A DNA stretch of 64,000 bases from the NCBI GenBank assembly GCA_964553045.1, contig CAZKJG010000005.1, positions 1-64,000 on the forward strand. Reading direction: 5' to 3'. Both the position numbers and the translations under genes were made by a program. The number at the start of each line of letters is the position of its first letter. Position 1 is the first letter of the stretch. The DNA comes from JAWLEP01 sp964553045 (GTDB taxonomy: Bacteria > Fermentibacterota > Fermentibacteria > Fermentibacterales > JCC-6). Shown in pieces: positions 56,542 through 64,000 of the stretch. Under the pieces are notes generated by a model. It made no database searches, had not been told where the DNA came from, and worked only from the letters and a program-made list of their open reading frames with translations.

Positions 56542-57387
56542 TCACAGGGTTCTGTACAGTTCCTCCGCCCCTCGCCTGTCCGAGGGGTCGGGGAAGCCGC
56601 CCCGGGGGTACCCCAGAGGGGTTACGGTGGCCACGTGATGATCGGCGGGCACCCCCAGCAGCCCCTTCACCTCCGGCGTGTCCATGTGACCGATCCAGCA
56701 GGTGCCCAGCTCCAGCGTTCGGGCGGCCAGCATCAGGTGGTAGGCGGCGATGGAGCCGTCCTGACCGGGTGAGCCGGTGAGGGTAGGGTCGGAGCAGGCG
56801 GCCACGGCCAGGGGCGCGCGGCCGATGGGAGCGCTGGAGGAGCCGCGTAGGGCCGCCAGGCTCTCCAAGGTCTTCCCGGTGCGGATCAGCACGTAGTAGT
56901 AGCTCTCCCTGCACATGGAGCTCGGAGCCCACCTGCACATCTCGAAGAGGTTCTCCAGGACGGGGTCGGGCACGGCATCCGGCGCGTACTGCCGAACGCT
57001 GCGGCGCCCAGCCAGCAGGCCGTCGCCCGGCATGGACGGCCGGGTTCGGTGCAGGAAGGCCTGGAACTCGAGGCCGCGGCCCTCCGGGTCCTCGCCGAAG
57101 AACTGGTAGATACCGTATCGGTCGTTCTCCAACGGTTCGGTGGTGGCGATGTCGGCCATCTCGGAGTAGGCCACGTCGACGCCTTCCCGGTCGGCGTAGA
57201 CGAAGGTGAGAAGCCCCTCGAAATCCGAGTCGTCCCGGCTGCAGAAGCCCAGTATCATGTTGCCGCGCCGGAGCAGCAGGCAGTCCGCCTGCTCCATCCA
57301 GACCTCCATGCCCATTCTGCCGATGTAGAATTCCCTGACCGCCTTCAGACTCTCGCTGTGCAGGAATACGACTCCGCCGTTCTCCAT
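56542..57387 (-). CDS. VOC (glyoxalase)-nitroreductase fusion protein
   Basis: Residues 1-115 form a VOC/glyoxalase-type beta-alpha-beta-beta-beta domain (VVFLHSESLKAVREFYIGRMGMEVW, ENDRYGIYQFFGEDPEGRGLEFQAFL). Residues 126-281 are a nitroreductase-family flavoprotein (AGRRSVRQYAPDAVPDPVLENLFEMCRWAPSSMCRESYYYVLI, then GSIAAYHLMLAARTLELGTCWIGHM). The nitroreductase half is on the short side but its FMN-binding blocks are present. The VOC part may bind the substrate or a metal for the flavin half. It stands alone on its strand, downstream of the ECF sigma genes. Confidence 0.85.
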   Translation of the reverse strand: MENGGVVFLHSESLKAVREFYIGRMGMEVWMEQADCLLLRRGNMILGFCSRDDSDFEGLLTFVYADREGVDVAYSEMADIATTEPLENDRYGIYQFFGEDPEGRGLEFQAFLHRTRPSMPGDGLLAGRRSVRQYAPDAVPDPVLENLFEMCRWAPSSMCRESYYYVLIRTGKTLESLAALRGSSSAPIGRAPLAVAACSDPTLTGSPGQDGSIAAYHLMLAARTLELGTCWIGHMDTPEVKGLLGVPADHHVATVTPLGYPRGGFPDPSDRRGAEELYRTL

Positions 57388-57409
57388 GGCTCTTCCTTCC
57401 GGTTCGGCC

Positions 57410-57874
57410 CTACTCCTCGGGGATCATCCACGCCAGCAGCCCGGCCAGCGCGGCCAGCGCCGTGCCGGCTCCCAGGGTGGCCAGGAGAATGCCCGAGCCC
57501 TGCAGGGAAGCGGCGTTTCTCTGAAGCACCCGCAGCACGGCCTCCAGCTGCCTGGCCGCGTTGGGCGGCAGGAAGCGCATCAGGTTGAGCACCAGCATGG
57601 CCGCGGCCGCCAGCATTCCACCGGCGCTCACCGCGCTGCGCCATGTGAGGCGGCTCCTTCCCATGACCACCAGCCTGCGGCTCACAGAGGCGGCGAGGTC
57701 GAGCGGGGGCGGCTCCATCACCCGCAGCCCTGCGGCTATGGCCCTCTCCAGCTCCAGTTCCTCCCTGCACCGCCTGCATCCCTTCAGGTGGGCCTCGAAT
57801 TCCTCCCGCTCCCGGCTGTTCATGAGGCCCAGGACGTAGTCGAGCACCCTATCCGATCTGTCGCAGGAGCTCAT
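57410..57874 (-). CDS. Zinc-finger anti-sigma factor
   Basis: The 154-residue protein has the ZAS signature His29-x3-Cys33-x2-Cys36 (HLKGCRRC) in its N-terminal helix bundle and two hydrophobic segments (about 81-100 and 127-150). It should hold the adjacent ECF sigma factor at the membrane and release it on an envelope or redox signal. Its start overlaps the sigma factor gene by 26 bases. Confidence 0.87.
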   Translation of the reverse strand: MSSCDRSDRVLDYVLGLMNSREREEFEAHLKGCRRCREELELERAIAAGLRVMEPPPLDLAASVSRRLVVMGRSRLTWRSAVSAGGMLAAAAMLVLNLMRFLPPNAARQLEAVLRVLQRNAASLQGSGILLATLGAGTALAALAGLLAWMIPEE

Positions 57875-58409
57875 CCTCGTACCCCCTCAGCCTATCGCGG
57901 AGCCTCTTTCGGGCTCTGTGAACGTATACCCTCACGTTGCGCTCCGGAATTCCCATCACCTCTCCCACCTCCGCCAGGCTCATCTCCTCGAAGTACGCCA
58001 GCGTCAGCAGTTGCCGGTCCCGCGGACTGAGCCTGTCGATTCCGGCCCGGAGTATATCGCCGGCATCGTCCAGCGGGTCGGGGTCGGAGGTTGCGGACTC
58101 TATCTCCAGGAGCTTCTCAGTGCCCGTAATCTCCACCCCGGCCCTGCGCACGTAGTCCAGCGCCGTCCGCCGGGCGATCGAGCACAGCCAGGCCCCGAAG
58201 GCCTCGGGCTTCCTGAGGGTCCGGAGCTTGCGGTACGCCTTCAGGAAGGTCTCCTGGGAAAGGTCTCTGGCCATCTCCTCGTCCCTCACTATTCGAACTG
58301 TCAGGGTGAAGACAAGCCTCTCGTACAGCTCGACCAGCCTAGAGAAGGCTTCCCTGTCGCCCTTTCTGGCGCTGTTGACCAGCTCAAGCCGGGCGGAGCT
58401 CTCTATCAA
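57849..58409 (-). CDS. ECF-type RNA polymerase sigma factor
   Basis: The 186 residues contain sigma region 2 (EAFSRLVELYERLVFTLTVRIVRDEEMARDLSQETFLKAYRKL) and region 4 (LSPRDRQLLTLAYFEEMSLAEVGEVMGIPERNVRVYVHRARKRLRD written here in two parts of the same helix-turn-helix). There is no region 1.1 or 3. It is followed by its anti-sigma factor and preceded by a small membrane protein with ATGA overlap. A matching ECF promoter lies upstream of the operon. Confidence 0.93.
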   Translation of the reverse strand: MIESSARLELVNSARKGDREAFSRLVELYERLVFTLTVRIVRDEEMARDLSQETFLKAYRKLRTLRKPEAFGAWLCSIARRTALDYVRRAGVEITGTEKLLEIESATSDPDPLDDAGDILRAGIDRLSPRDRQLLTLAYFEEMSLAEVGEVMGIPERNVRVYVHRARKRLRDRLRGYEDELLRQIG

Positions 58410-58786
58410 CCGGAGCTCCGTCCCTCCCTCCGGTCGCCGAAGTACCAGGCGGCCACCATGCCCAGGCCGAGGACGAACACGAAGGCCCCGCCTCCCAGGC
58501 TCATTCGGGCTGCGTCGTTGAGTACCCCGATGAGGAATATCCCCAGGCCCATCGCCGCCACGATGCAGCCGGCCTTCAGAAGTCCGTTCCGGGGGCTCCC
58601 TCCGTTCACGGCCCCCAGCAGCTCCTCTATCTCATCGGGGGACCTTCCGGCCTCCGTGGCCCGAAGGATCATCTCGTAGCGCTTCTGCTTCTGCCGGTGC
58701 CGCTGAGCCAGCACCACAATAGCTATCGCCACCGGGCCGCCGACCGACACCACAATCGCAACAATCGGAATGACTACGCCTTCCAC
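58406..58786 (-). CDS. Small membrane protein, DUF6249-like
   Basis: The 126-residue protein has an N-terminal helix (about 5-27), a charged cytosolic segment with RYEMILRATEAGRSPDEIEELL, and two further helices (about 70-85, 95-112). This layout is typical of DUF6249-type proteins that sit next to ECF sigma/anti-sigma pairs. Its exact role, possibly in signal sensing, is unknown. It is the first gene of the unit and carries the ECF-type promoter. Confidence 0.65.
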   Translation of the reverse strand: MEGVVIPIVAIVVSVGGPVAIAIVVLAQRHRQKQKRYEMILRATEAGRSPDEIEELLGAVNGGSPRNGLLKAGCIVAAMGLGIFLIGVLNDAARMSLGGGAFVFVLGLGMVAAWYFGDRREGRSSG

Positions 58787-58832
58787 CAGCGCACCTCCTG
58801 TCAGATGGGCATTCCAGAGGGTTTTCGCCCTT

Positions 58833-58860
58833 CAGACGCCTTCGGCGGCCCAATGTTACA
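58833..58860 (-). promoter_or_regulatory. ECF-type promoter upstream of sigma factor operon
   Basis: TGTAAC (58860-58855) is followed after exactly 16 bases by CGTCTG (58838-58833). AAC-N16-CGTC is the classic spacing of autoregulated ECF promoters. The predicted start near 58826 leaves a leader of about 40 bases to the first gene. Confidence 0.55.
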
Positions 58861-58912
58861 TTCCCGTGCAAATCCGGCCCGGGGCACAGGTCTTTCAGCA
58901 CCCTCGAAGCGC

Positions 58913-58921
58913 TAATATACT
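58913..58921 (+). promoter_or_regulatory. -10-like element abutting start of TPR membrane protein
   Basis: TAATATACT holds overlapping -10 candidates (TAATAT, TATACT) seven to nine bases before the ATG at 58928, with no visible Shine-Dalgarno. The predicted start would fall on or next to the A of ATG, so a leaderless message is possible. The -35 region is weak. Confidence 0.35.
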
Positions 58922-58927
58922 GCTGCC

Positions 58928-60724
58928 ATGAAGGCGAACACCAAAGCACGCGCTCTGCCCTGGGCCGTTCCCGCGGTCTGCCTGGCCAGCCTCCTGCTCG
59001 CCTCGCGCTGGTGGCTGCCCGGGGTCGCCATGCCCCTCTCGGCCGTTGTGTCCGGGGCCGTTCTGGCCGCCGGAGCGCTGGCGGCCTTCGACCTGCGGGT
59101 GGGCCTCGGGGCGGCACTGCTTCTCCTGGGCGCAGCCACGGCTACCACATCGCCCGAAGTGCACCTCTGGGGCGACGGCGCGCTGCGCCTGCGGAGCCTC
59201 TCGGAGGGTCTGCCGGTATCCTCGGCCGGGAGGTTCGAACCGCTGGATACGATGGCCCACAAGGCACTGGTTGACCTGGGCATGGATCCGGAGTTCACAT
59301 TCAAAGTTACAGGGCTGGTCGGCGCGACCCTGTATCTGGCCGGTCTCGGCCTGCTGCTGTACGGCCGCAGCCGCCTCGACCGGGCTGCGCTTCTGGTCCT
59401 CGCCCTCTCTCCCGCCTGGACCGTATTCTTCACCGGATACGTGGAGAGCTACGCGCTGCTGCTGGGGCTGGCCGCGGTCTTCGCCGGCCTGCTGGCGCGG
59501 AGGACATCCCCCCTCCTCCCCGCCCTGTGCGCCCTTGTGGCCGCCTCGGTGCACCTGCTCGGCCTCCTGCTGCTGCCGGCGGCCCTGGCCGCTGCCCTGC
59601 GCCGGCGCTCCCGGGCGGCCGTAGCCATCTGCGCCGCGGCATCCGTCGGGGCCGCGGCATGGCTGCTCCTCACCGGCGGCTCCTCGAATGTCCCCGGCCT
59701 GGGCCAACTGATGAGCCCCGGGCCTCTTTCCAGGCTGCGGCTGCTGGTTTTCGCCGTCCCCTCGGCCCTTCTTTTCCTCCCGGCGGTCTCTTCGGTGAAG
59801 CCAGCGCCCTCGCTGCTGAACATATCTGTCTGGCTGGCAGCCTTTTCCGTCTTTCCGCTGGAGAGGGGGGCCGCCATCGACTGGGACCTGGGGGCGGTGA
59901 TGCTGGCCCCCGTGCTGCTGGGACTTCTGCCCGCCGCGAAGCGGAGCGGCTGGCTGCCGGCGGCGGCACTGGGGGCGGCGCTGCTGGCCGGGCCGCGGAT
60001 CTCGGCGTTCCTGGACGCCGACTCAAGCGAGGAGCGCTACGTGCAGACGGCTGAGGAGTCCGGAGACGCCGAAGCGCTGGAGGAGCTGGCGATACATATG
60101 CGCCGCCGAGACAGGCTCGAGCGTTCGGAGGAGCTGTTTCGAGCGGCGTTCGAGGAGTCGGGCAACGGCCGGCATCTGGCCCAGCTCTCGGAGGTCCAGC
60201 GTATGCGGGGAAAGCGCGGGGAGGCCTTCAGGGCCGCCGTGGGCGCCGCCGAGCTGCGGCCGGACCTGGAGACCGTATGGCTTCAGCTGGTGCTGGTCGC
60301 CCGGGACTTCGGCCGGGGGCGAACGGCCTTCGAAGCGGCGAGGCGGCACGCCGAGGCCTTCCCCGACGCCGAAAAGCTGTGGCCCCTCGCCCTGGAGGCC
60401 CTGGTGCCCGGGGGCGATCCGGATCTGGCCTGGGCGGCTGCGGAGAGCTCTCTGGCCGGCGGCCGCCGGAATGCGCCGCTGCTGACGAACGCCGCCACGG
60501 CCGCGTGGATGACGGGCAGGACGGGGCTGGCCGACAGCCTCTACCGGGGGGCCGTCTCGCTGAACCCGGGGAATCCCCTTCCGCTGCACAACATGGGAAT
60601 GATCCGCCTGGAGGAGGGTGACACCGCCGCCGCCAGGCGTTGTCTGCAGGATGCGCTGGAGCTGGATCCGGGCTTCCGGCCCGCTCGAAGGGCACTGGAG
60701 AGCCTGTCCGGCCCAACCGAGTAG
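58928..60724 (+). CDS. Polytopic membrane protein with C-terminal TPR region
   Basis: About 11 hydrophobic helices occupy residues 1-360, with a GT-C-like first loop (SPEVHLWGDGALRLRSL) and FTGYVESYALLLGLAAVFAGLL. From about residue 375 to 598 it is soluble with TPR-type repeats (SEELFRAAFEESGNGRHLAQL; ADSLYRGAVSLNPGNPLPLHNMGMIRL; AARRCLQDALELDPGF). A glycosyltransferase of GT-C type is likely, but catalytic residues are not certain. It resembles the TPR-tailed ligase of the main glycan locus only in layout. Confidence 0.75.
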   Translation: MKANTKARALPWAVPAVCLASLLLASRWWLPGVAMPLSAVVSGAVLAAGALAAFDLRVGLGAALLLLGAATATTSPEVHLWGDGALRLRSLSEGLPVSSAGRFEPLDTMAHKALVDLGMDPEFTFKVTGLVGATLYLAGLGLLLYGRSRLDRAALLVLALSPAWTVFFTGYVESYALLLGLAAVFAGLLARRTSPLLPALCALVAASVHLLGLLLLPAALAAALRRRSRAAVAICAAASVGAAAWLLLTGGSSNVPGLGQLMSPGPLSRLRLLVFAVPSALLFLPAVSSVKPAPSLLNISVWLAAFSVFPLERGAAIDWDLGAVMLAPVLLGLLPAAKRSGWLPAAALGAALLAGPRISAFLDADSSEERYVQTAEESGDAEALEELAIHMRRRDRLERSEELFRAAFEESGNGRHLAQLSEVQRMRGKRGEAFRAAVGAAELRPDLETVWLQLVLVARDFGRGRTAFEAARRHAEAFPDAEKLWPLALEALVPGGDPDLAWAAAESSLAGGRRNAPLLTNAATAAWMTGRTGLADSLYRGAVSLNPGNPLPLHNMGMIRLEEGDTAAARRCLQDALELDPGFRPARRALESLSGPTE

Positions 60725-60756
60725 AAACCGAATCCGGAGGTGGCGGAAACCCGCGT

Positions 60757-61047
60757 CTGGAGAGGGCCCCGCAGGTTCGGCTGGTCTCCGAGGAGCTCTC
60801 CATCACTGTCGGGGACAGTTCGGTCGAGGCGACCGCCGTGTACAGGCTGGAGAACACCGGTGGGGCGGCGGAGCTGGCCTTCAACTCCGCGGAGACCGTG
60901 ACTGTCACGGCAAGGGTCGCGATGCCCCCCTACTCCGAGGACCTCCTCCTTCAGTCCTGGTTCGACGGAACCGGCTACTGGACCGTGCGCGAATGCGGGT
61001 TCTGCCACCTGCCGGTGCGCGTATTCCGATGGAAGGCCGGCTACTGA
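60757..61047 (+). CDS. Secreted-domain-like fragment, start uncertain
   Basis: The frame codes about 96 residues with beta-sandwich character (LVSEELSITVGDSSVEATAVYRLENTGG) and a CGFC pair near the C-terminus. It looks like the mature part of an exported protein, but no signal peptide precedes it. There is no ATG, GTG or TTG before GTG at 60838; CTG at 60757 is the only early choice. It may be a truncated gene, a CTG-started gene or a domain that lost its signal. Confidence 0.4.
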   Translation: MERAPQVRLVSEELSITVGDSSVEATAVYRLENTGGAAELAFNSAETVTVTARVAMPPYSEDLLLQSWFDGTGYWTVRECGFCHLPVRVFRWKAGY

Positions 61048-61095
61048 CCCGCCGGCCGGCGAGATTGCCCCCCCGCCGAAGATGAGCATATTCGA

Positions 61096-61114
61096 TGCTT
61101 GGGTTCACCAAGCA
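61096..61114 (+). promoter_or_regulatory. Hairpin in leader of OB-repeat lipoprotein
   Basis: TGCTTGG-GTTCA-CCAAGCA is a perfect 7-bp stem with a 5-base loop, placed just before the GGGAGGG ribosome site of the next gene. It could be a leader hairpin that modulates translation or an operator. Confidence 0.45.
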
Positions 61115-61128
61115 ACGGGAGGGACAGC

Positions 61129-61977
61129 ATGAGAAGACTGTTGATGGCCCCCCTTCTGGGCATTCTGCTCACCGGGGCCCTGATGGCGGGCTGCGGCGGC
61201 GGCGGGGAACCGGAGGAGACGGCCGAAGAACCCGCCGAGGGTGGCGAGGCAGTGCAAGAGGAAGAGGAGCAGGAGGAGACGGCAGTCCTCTACCCCGAGG
61301 GCACGCTGGACCCCGACCTGGTCGACGCCGACACCCCGGTGCGGGCCCGGGCCCTGAAGGAGGCCTACTTCGCCTGGGACAGCCTCGAGGTTACCGTAGC
61401 CGGCTACCCCTACATCTTCTACGGTGACAGCACCGGGCTGGAAGACGAGATCACCCTCAAGGCCTCACCGGAGTCCGAAGAGAAGCTGGTTACCGTCATC
61501 TTCGCCGAGCCCCCGGCCGTTACGGTGGCGGGCACCGACCTTGTCGCCGCCCGGGGCACGGGCGTGCTCTCCTGGACCGGCGACCTGGAGGTCCTCGACG
61601 CCGAGCTTGTGGACCCGCCCGAGGAGCTGGTCGAGGTGGAGACCAGCCCCTACGCCTACGACGGAGTGACACCCATTCCGGCCGGCCAGCTGGCCGAGCT
61701 CCATACGGCCTGGGTGGGCAGGGAGGTAACGGTTGAGGGCTACTATCACTCTACAACCACCTCCACCACCGACTACGGGACCACCATCCGAGTGGACCTG
61801 GCCCACCCCGAGGACACCTACACCAAGTACGTGGGCTGCGAGATGGCCGAGCCCATCCCGGAGGAGACAGAGTCGCTGATGGTTGCGGACAGGGCCGGCG
61901 TGCAGATCAGGGGCACTGTGGCCGGGGAGTCTTTCGGCAACGTCGCCCTGGAGAACTGCGTGATAGTCAGCCCCTAG
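61129..61977 (+). CDS. Lipoprotein with duplicated OB-fold-like domain
   Basis: The signal MRRLLMAPLLGILLTGALMAGC ends in a lipobox with Cys22 (residues written in full only to the Cys). A Glu-rich linker follows, then two similar modules of about 100 residues. Each starts with a WxGxxVTVxGY-type strand (AWDSLEVTVAGYPYIF; AWVGREVTVEGYYHST) and ends with a G-x-V strand and a C-V/L-V closing strand. Such tRNA_anti/OB-like modules occur in envelope lipoproteins. Function unknown. Strong GGAGGG ribosome site. Confidence 0.65.
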   Translation: MRRLLMAPLLGILLTGALMAGCGGGGEPEETAEEPAEGGEAVQEEEEQEETAVLYPEGTLDPDLVDADTPVRARALKEAYFAWDSLEVTVAGYPYIFYGDSTGLEDEITLKASPESEEKLVTVIFAEPPAVTVAGTDLVAARGTGVLSWTGDLEVLDAELVDPPEELVEVETSPYAYDGVTPIPAGQLAELHTAWVGREVTVEGYYHSTTTSTTDYGTTIRVDLAHPEDTYTKYVGCEMAEPIPEETESLMVADRAGVQIRGTVAGESFGNVALENCVIVSP

Positions 61978-61998
61978 CGCCAGCCCGCATACGGGAGA

Positions 61999-62020
61999 CG
62001 GGGCGACAGCAGTCGCCCCG
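61999..62020. terminator. Bidirectional terminator hairpin between convergent genes
   Basis: CGGGGCGAC-AGCA-GTCGCCCCG is a perfect 9-bp stem with a tetraloop in the 48-base gap between two convergent genes. Pyrimidine-rich CTTCTCT follows on the + side; T tracts are weak, as is common in GC-rich genomes. Confidence 0.6.
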
Positions 62021-62025
62021 CTTCT

Positions 62026-62547
62026 CTACAGTCCCACTCCCAGGCCCAGCGTCCAGACCCATCGCGCATCGGCACGGGGCCCGCTCAGGTGCCTCAGAAC
62101 ACCTGCCTCGAACTCCAGTACCAGGGCCCCGAACGTGATGGCCGGTCCGGCCAGCCAGGCGCCGGAATCCACGTATGGGTGGTCTTCGCCGGATTCTCCC
62201 AGCCCGTCCCAGAAATGGCTGTCCATGGACCTGCACAGCTGCAGCCCAATACCCCATGACAGCACCGGCGCGCCCATGTGCACTCCCTGCCTCCAGCCGA
62301 CGGTCAGTCCGTGCGCGTGCCGGCCGATATCCAGCTGAAGCAACGGTCCGTGGAAGCCGCCATCGGACCGCTGGCAGTTGACCGAGGCTCCCACCGACAG
62401 CGTCAGTCCCTGCGGGTGCGACCAGCCCACCATGGCCCGGGGCAGCAGCAGGACCTCGTCCTCCGGCGGCTTCCAGCCGGCCGGTATGGCCCGCGCCGAA
62501 TGGAGGGCGCCCAGCAGCAGCGCCACGAGGACCGCCCTGAGGAGCAT
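62026..62547 (-). CDS. Secreted/outer-membrane hypothetical protein
   Basis: The 173-residue product has a signal peptide (about residues 1-20, ending ARA). A beta-rich body follows with alternating hydrophobic strands (GLTLSVGASVNC, LSWGIGLQLC, AITFGALVLEFEAGVLRH) and a WVWTLGLGVGL C-terminus, compatible with a small outer-membrane barrel. No family recognised. It follows the hydrolase-PDZ gene by one base. Confidence 0.5.
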   Translation of the reverse strand: MLLRAVLVALLLGALHSARAIPAGWKPPEDEVLLLPRAMVGWSHPQGLTLSVGASVNCQRSDGGFHGPLLQLDIGRHAHGLTVGWRQGVHMGAPVLSWGIGLQLCRSMDSHFWDGLGESGEDHPYVDSGAWLAGPAITFGALVLEFEAGVLRHLSGPRADARWVWTLGLGVGL

Positions 62548-62548
62548 C

Positions 62549-64000
62549 CTAGTCCCCGGCCATCAGGGGCATGAGAAGCTCCTCCAGGTCCAGGCGCAGC
62601 TTAGCCGTGTAGAGCCTCCGGCCGTCCCCGGTGGCCTCCAGCAGGCTGTCGGCCATCCCAGGCGCAGGCTCCACTCCACCCCTGAATACCTCGTAGCCGT
62701 TGCAGTCGACCACGATCTCGCTGTCCAGATCCACCATCTCCGGGTGCAGCAGAAGGGTGACGGTGCAGGGCCTGTTCACCTCCAGGCCGAAGGAGTTCCC
62801 CTCCCTCTCCGCCACAACGGTAACCGACGGCCCGCTGCGTGGGAACAGCCAGTAGTGCTCCGGCGGGTCCAGAGACCCATCCAGTTCGGTTCTGGCGCCG
62901 TTCCGTATCACGGTCATCGTAAACGGGTCACCCGGCGACATCCGCGCCTTCTCCGCCGACAGGTCGGCCAGGCTGTCCACCGGCGCCCCGTTGAAGGCCA
63001 CCAGGGTGTCCCCCGGCAGCAGTCCCGCCCTGTTGGCGGGGCTGTCCCCCTCGGGTACGCTCTCCACCGGAATTCCTCCGGTGGCCTCCCAGTCGGGCAA
63101 GAAGCCTATGGAGACCCTCCGGGAGAGCATGACCATGTTCTGGTCGCTGTCCTCGGCCAGCAGCGGCCAGGGCACGATGGAGTCCACGCGCAGCCAGTCG
63201 CATTGGGAAGGTTCCCCGGCCTGCCAGACGATCCTGCGGGGGAACCGGTCCCGTCTGACCGTATCGGCGAAGGCGAGGACCTCCTCCTCCAGCAGGGGAA
63301 GGTAATCGGCGTCATGGCCAAATCCGTCTAGTGTATAGTAATCAATAGACGCGCCGGAGCCCTGCGCCAGACCTATGGTGGGCGCCATCTCGGATACCGG
63401 GTAGAGGCCGTCCCGGTCGGTATGCGACGCCATGCCCGGCCGGCAGGCGAGGCTGGAGAGGTAGGTGGCCCTTTCCCCGGCTATGGCCGCCACCCCCGGA
63501 TGGCCCGAGAAGGCCATATAGCCGGCAAAGGGCGAGGGCGACAGCATCATCAGGCCCATGGCGCCGGATGCCCCGTCGGAGAAGCCGGCCACCAGCACCC
63601 GTGCATCGTCGATGCTGAGTCTGCCCTTCAGAGCAGCCACTATGTCCAGTATTCCCCTCTGCCCCACCGGGTCCCACCAGGTCGCGCCGGCTTGGCCGCA
63701 GGGAAGCGCCAGAACGAACCCCATATCCATCAGCTCGGGTATGAGGTAGTAGTCCGTGAGCACCTCGGGGCCGTACTCCGCCAGCTGCTCGGTGCTGACA
63801 CCGCCGTGCAGCCATACCAGCAGCGGCGCTGGCGTCTGCGGGTCGTATCCCTCCGGCAGCGCGTAGTAGAAGCGCCTGCGGACGCTGTCGGCGTAGAGCA
63901 GGCTGTCCTCCGCCAGCACGCCCGGCGCCGGCGGGTCCGTCACGCCGGGGGCGGTCGCCGCCGCGGCTGCCAGCAGAAGGATGGGAAAGCTCAGGGCCTG
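62549..64000 (-). CDS. Secreted alpha/beta hydrolase (esterase-like) with PDZ domain, 5' end outside window
   Basis: The frame stays open to the window edge and reads FPILLLAAAAATAPG before the mature part, a signal peptide whose start lies beyond. The first part is a polyhydroxybutyrate-depolymerase/esterase-like hydrolase: PAPLLVWLHGGVS, GFSDGASGAMGL with the nucleophile Ser, and GFGHDADY with the His. From about residue 300 a PDZ-type domain (PEGDSPANRAGLLPGDTLVAFNGAPVDSLADLSA) follows, then a beta-rich end. PDZ could tether a hydrophobic peptide or an acceptor. The substrate is unknown. Confidence 0.7.
   Translation of the reverse strand, partial: QALSFPILLLAAAAATAPGVTDPPAPGVLAEDSLLYADSVRRRFYYALPEGYDPQTPAPLLVWLHGGVSTEQLAEYGPEVLTDYYLIPELMDMGFVLALPCGQAGATWWDPVGQRGILDIVAALKGRLSIDDARVLVAGFSDGASGAMGLMMLSPSPFAGYMAFSGHPGVAAIAGERATYLSSLACRPGMASHTDRDGLYPVSEMAPTIGLAQGSGASIDYYTLDGFGHDADYLPLLEEEVLAFADTVRRDRFPRRIVWQAGEPSQCDWLRVDSIVPWPLLAEDSDQNMVMLSRRVSIGFLPDWEATGGIPVESVPEGDSPANRAGLLPGDTLVAFNGAPVDSLADLSAEKARMSPGDPFTMTVIRNGARTELDGSLDPPEHYWLFPRSGPSVTVVAEREGNSFGLEVNRPCTVTLLLHPEMVDLDSEIVVDCNGYEVFRGGVEPAPGMADSLLEATGDGRRLYTAKLRLDLEELLMPLMAGD

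Noticed and set aside
61978..62025. Small RNA gene between the convergent genes
   Set aside because: The only structure is one hairpin best explained as a terminator; no promoter precedes it.

Overview
The window is a compact, high-GC bacterial chromosome segment from a didermic, probably anaerobic or microaerophilic organism. Diderm signs are an LptE-like lipoprotein, O-antigen ABC export (Wzm/Wzt), O-antigen ligase/polymerase-type proteins and PorV/PorQ-like barrels. Anaerobe signs are a class I superoxide reductase, a flavodiiron protein, an AhpD-like protein and acetate kinase. Families and style would fit an uncultured FCB-type lineage (Fermentibacterota is one possibility), but this is inference; there is no rRNA here to test it. 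I see no tRNA, rRNA, CRISPR array, insertion sequence or prophage, and no gene-free stretch longer than about 200 bases. Many genes start with TTG or GTG, and a few apparently with CTG.

Layout. 1-605: end of a + strand DUF3298-type gene broken by a 9-G run. 625-6123 (-): NusG_II protein, AmrS-type radical SAM enzyme, ApbE flavin transferase, small membrane proteins, a DUF5683-like protein, a membrane dipeptidase and an LptE-like lipoprotein. 6120-15175 (-): the classical rimP-nusA-infB-rbfA-truB-ribF-rpsO-pnp-dut block, preceded by a candidate promoter and a terminator-like attenuator. 15367-37358 (-): a long surface-polysaccharide locus with a ligase/polymerase with TPR, WecA-like and WbaP-like initiating transferases, GT2, GT9 and two GT39 enzymes, a YdjC deacetylase, two B12-type radical SAM enzymes and Wzm/Wzt. 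Embedded in it is an unusual set: orphan MsmX-type ATPase, CBM48 lipoprotein, two outer-membrane-like proteins, a degenerate GGDEF protein and a PAS protein. 36756-41096: plsY, der, a D-threonine-aldolase-like enzyme and ackA.

41264-47940 (-) joins a NifX-like pair, a sigma-54 activator, an O-antigen-ligase-like protein and an oxidative-stress operon (flavodiiron protein, fRMsr, AhpD-like protein, ferritin, superoxide reductase). A perfect 7-1-7 palindrome of PerR/Fur type precedes the stress operon and a -24/-12 promoter precedes the NifX pair. 48099-52637 (-): PP2C phosphatase, hisS, diguanylate cyclase. 52765-56480 (+): DOMON lipoprotein, small protein, DUF523/DUF1722, class II photolyase, flavin reductase. 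56542-58786 (-): VOC-nitroreductase fusion and an ECF sigma/anti-sigma set with a matching ECF promoter. 58928-61977 (+): membrane-TPR protein, a fragmentary ORF and an OB-repeat lipoprotein. 62026-64000 (-): small secreted protein and a hydrolase-PDZ protein cut by the window edge.

The most distinctive genome-wide signal is start/stop overlap of the form NTGA, in which the start codon is not only ATG or GTG but repeatedly TTG and, in three places, CTG. In each CTG case homology or a signal peptide requires translation to begin upstream of the first ordinary start codon.
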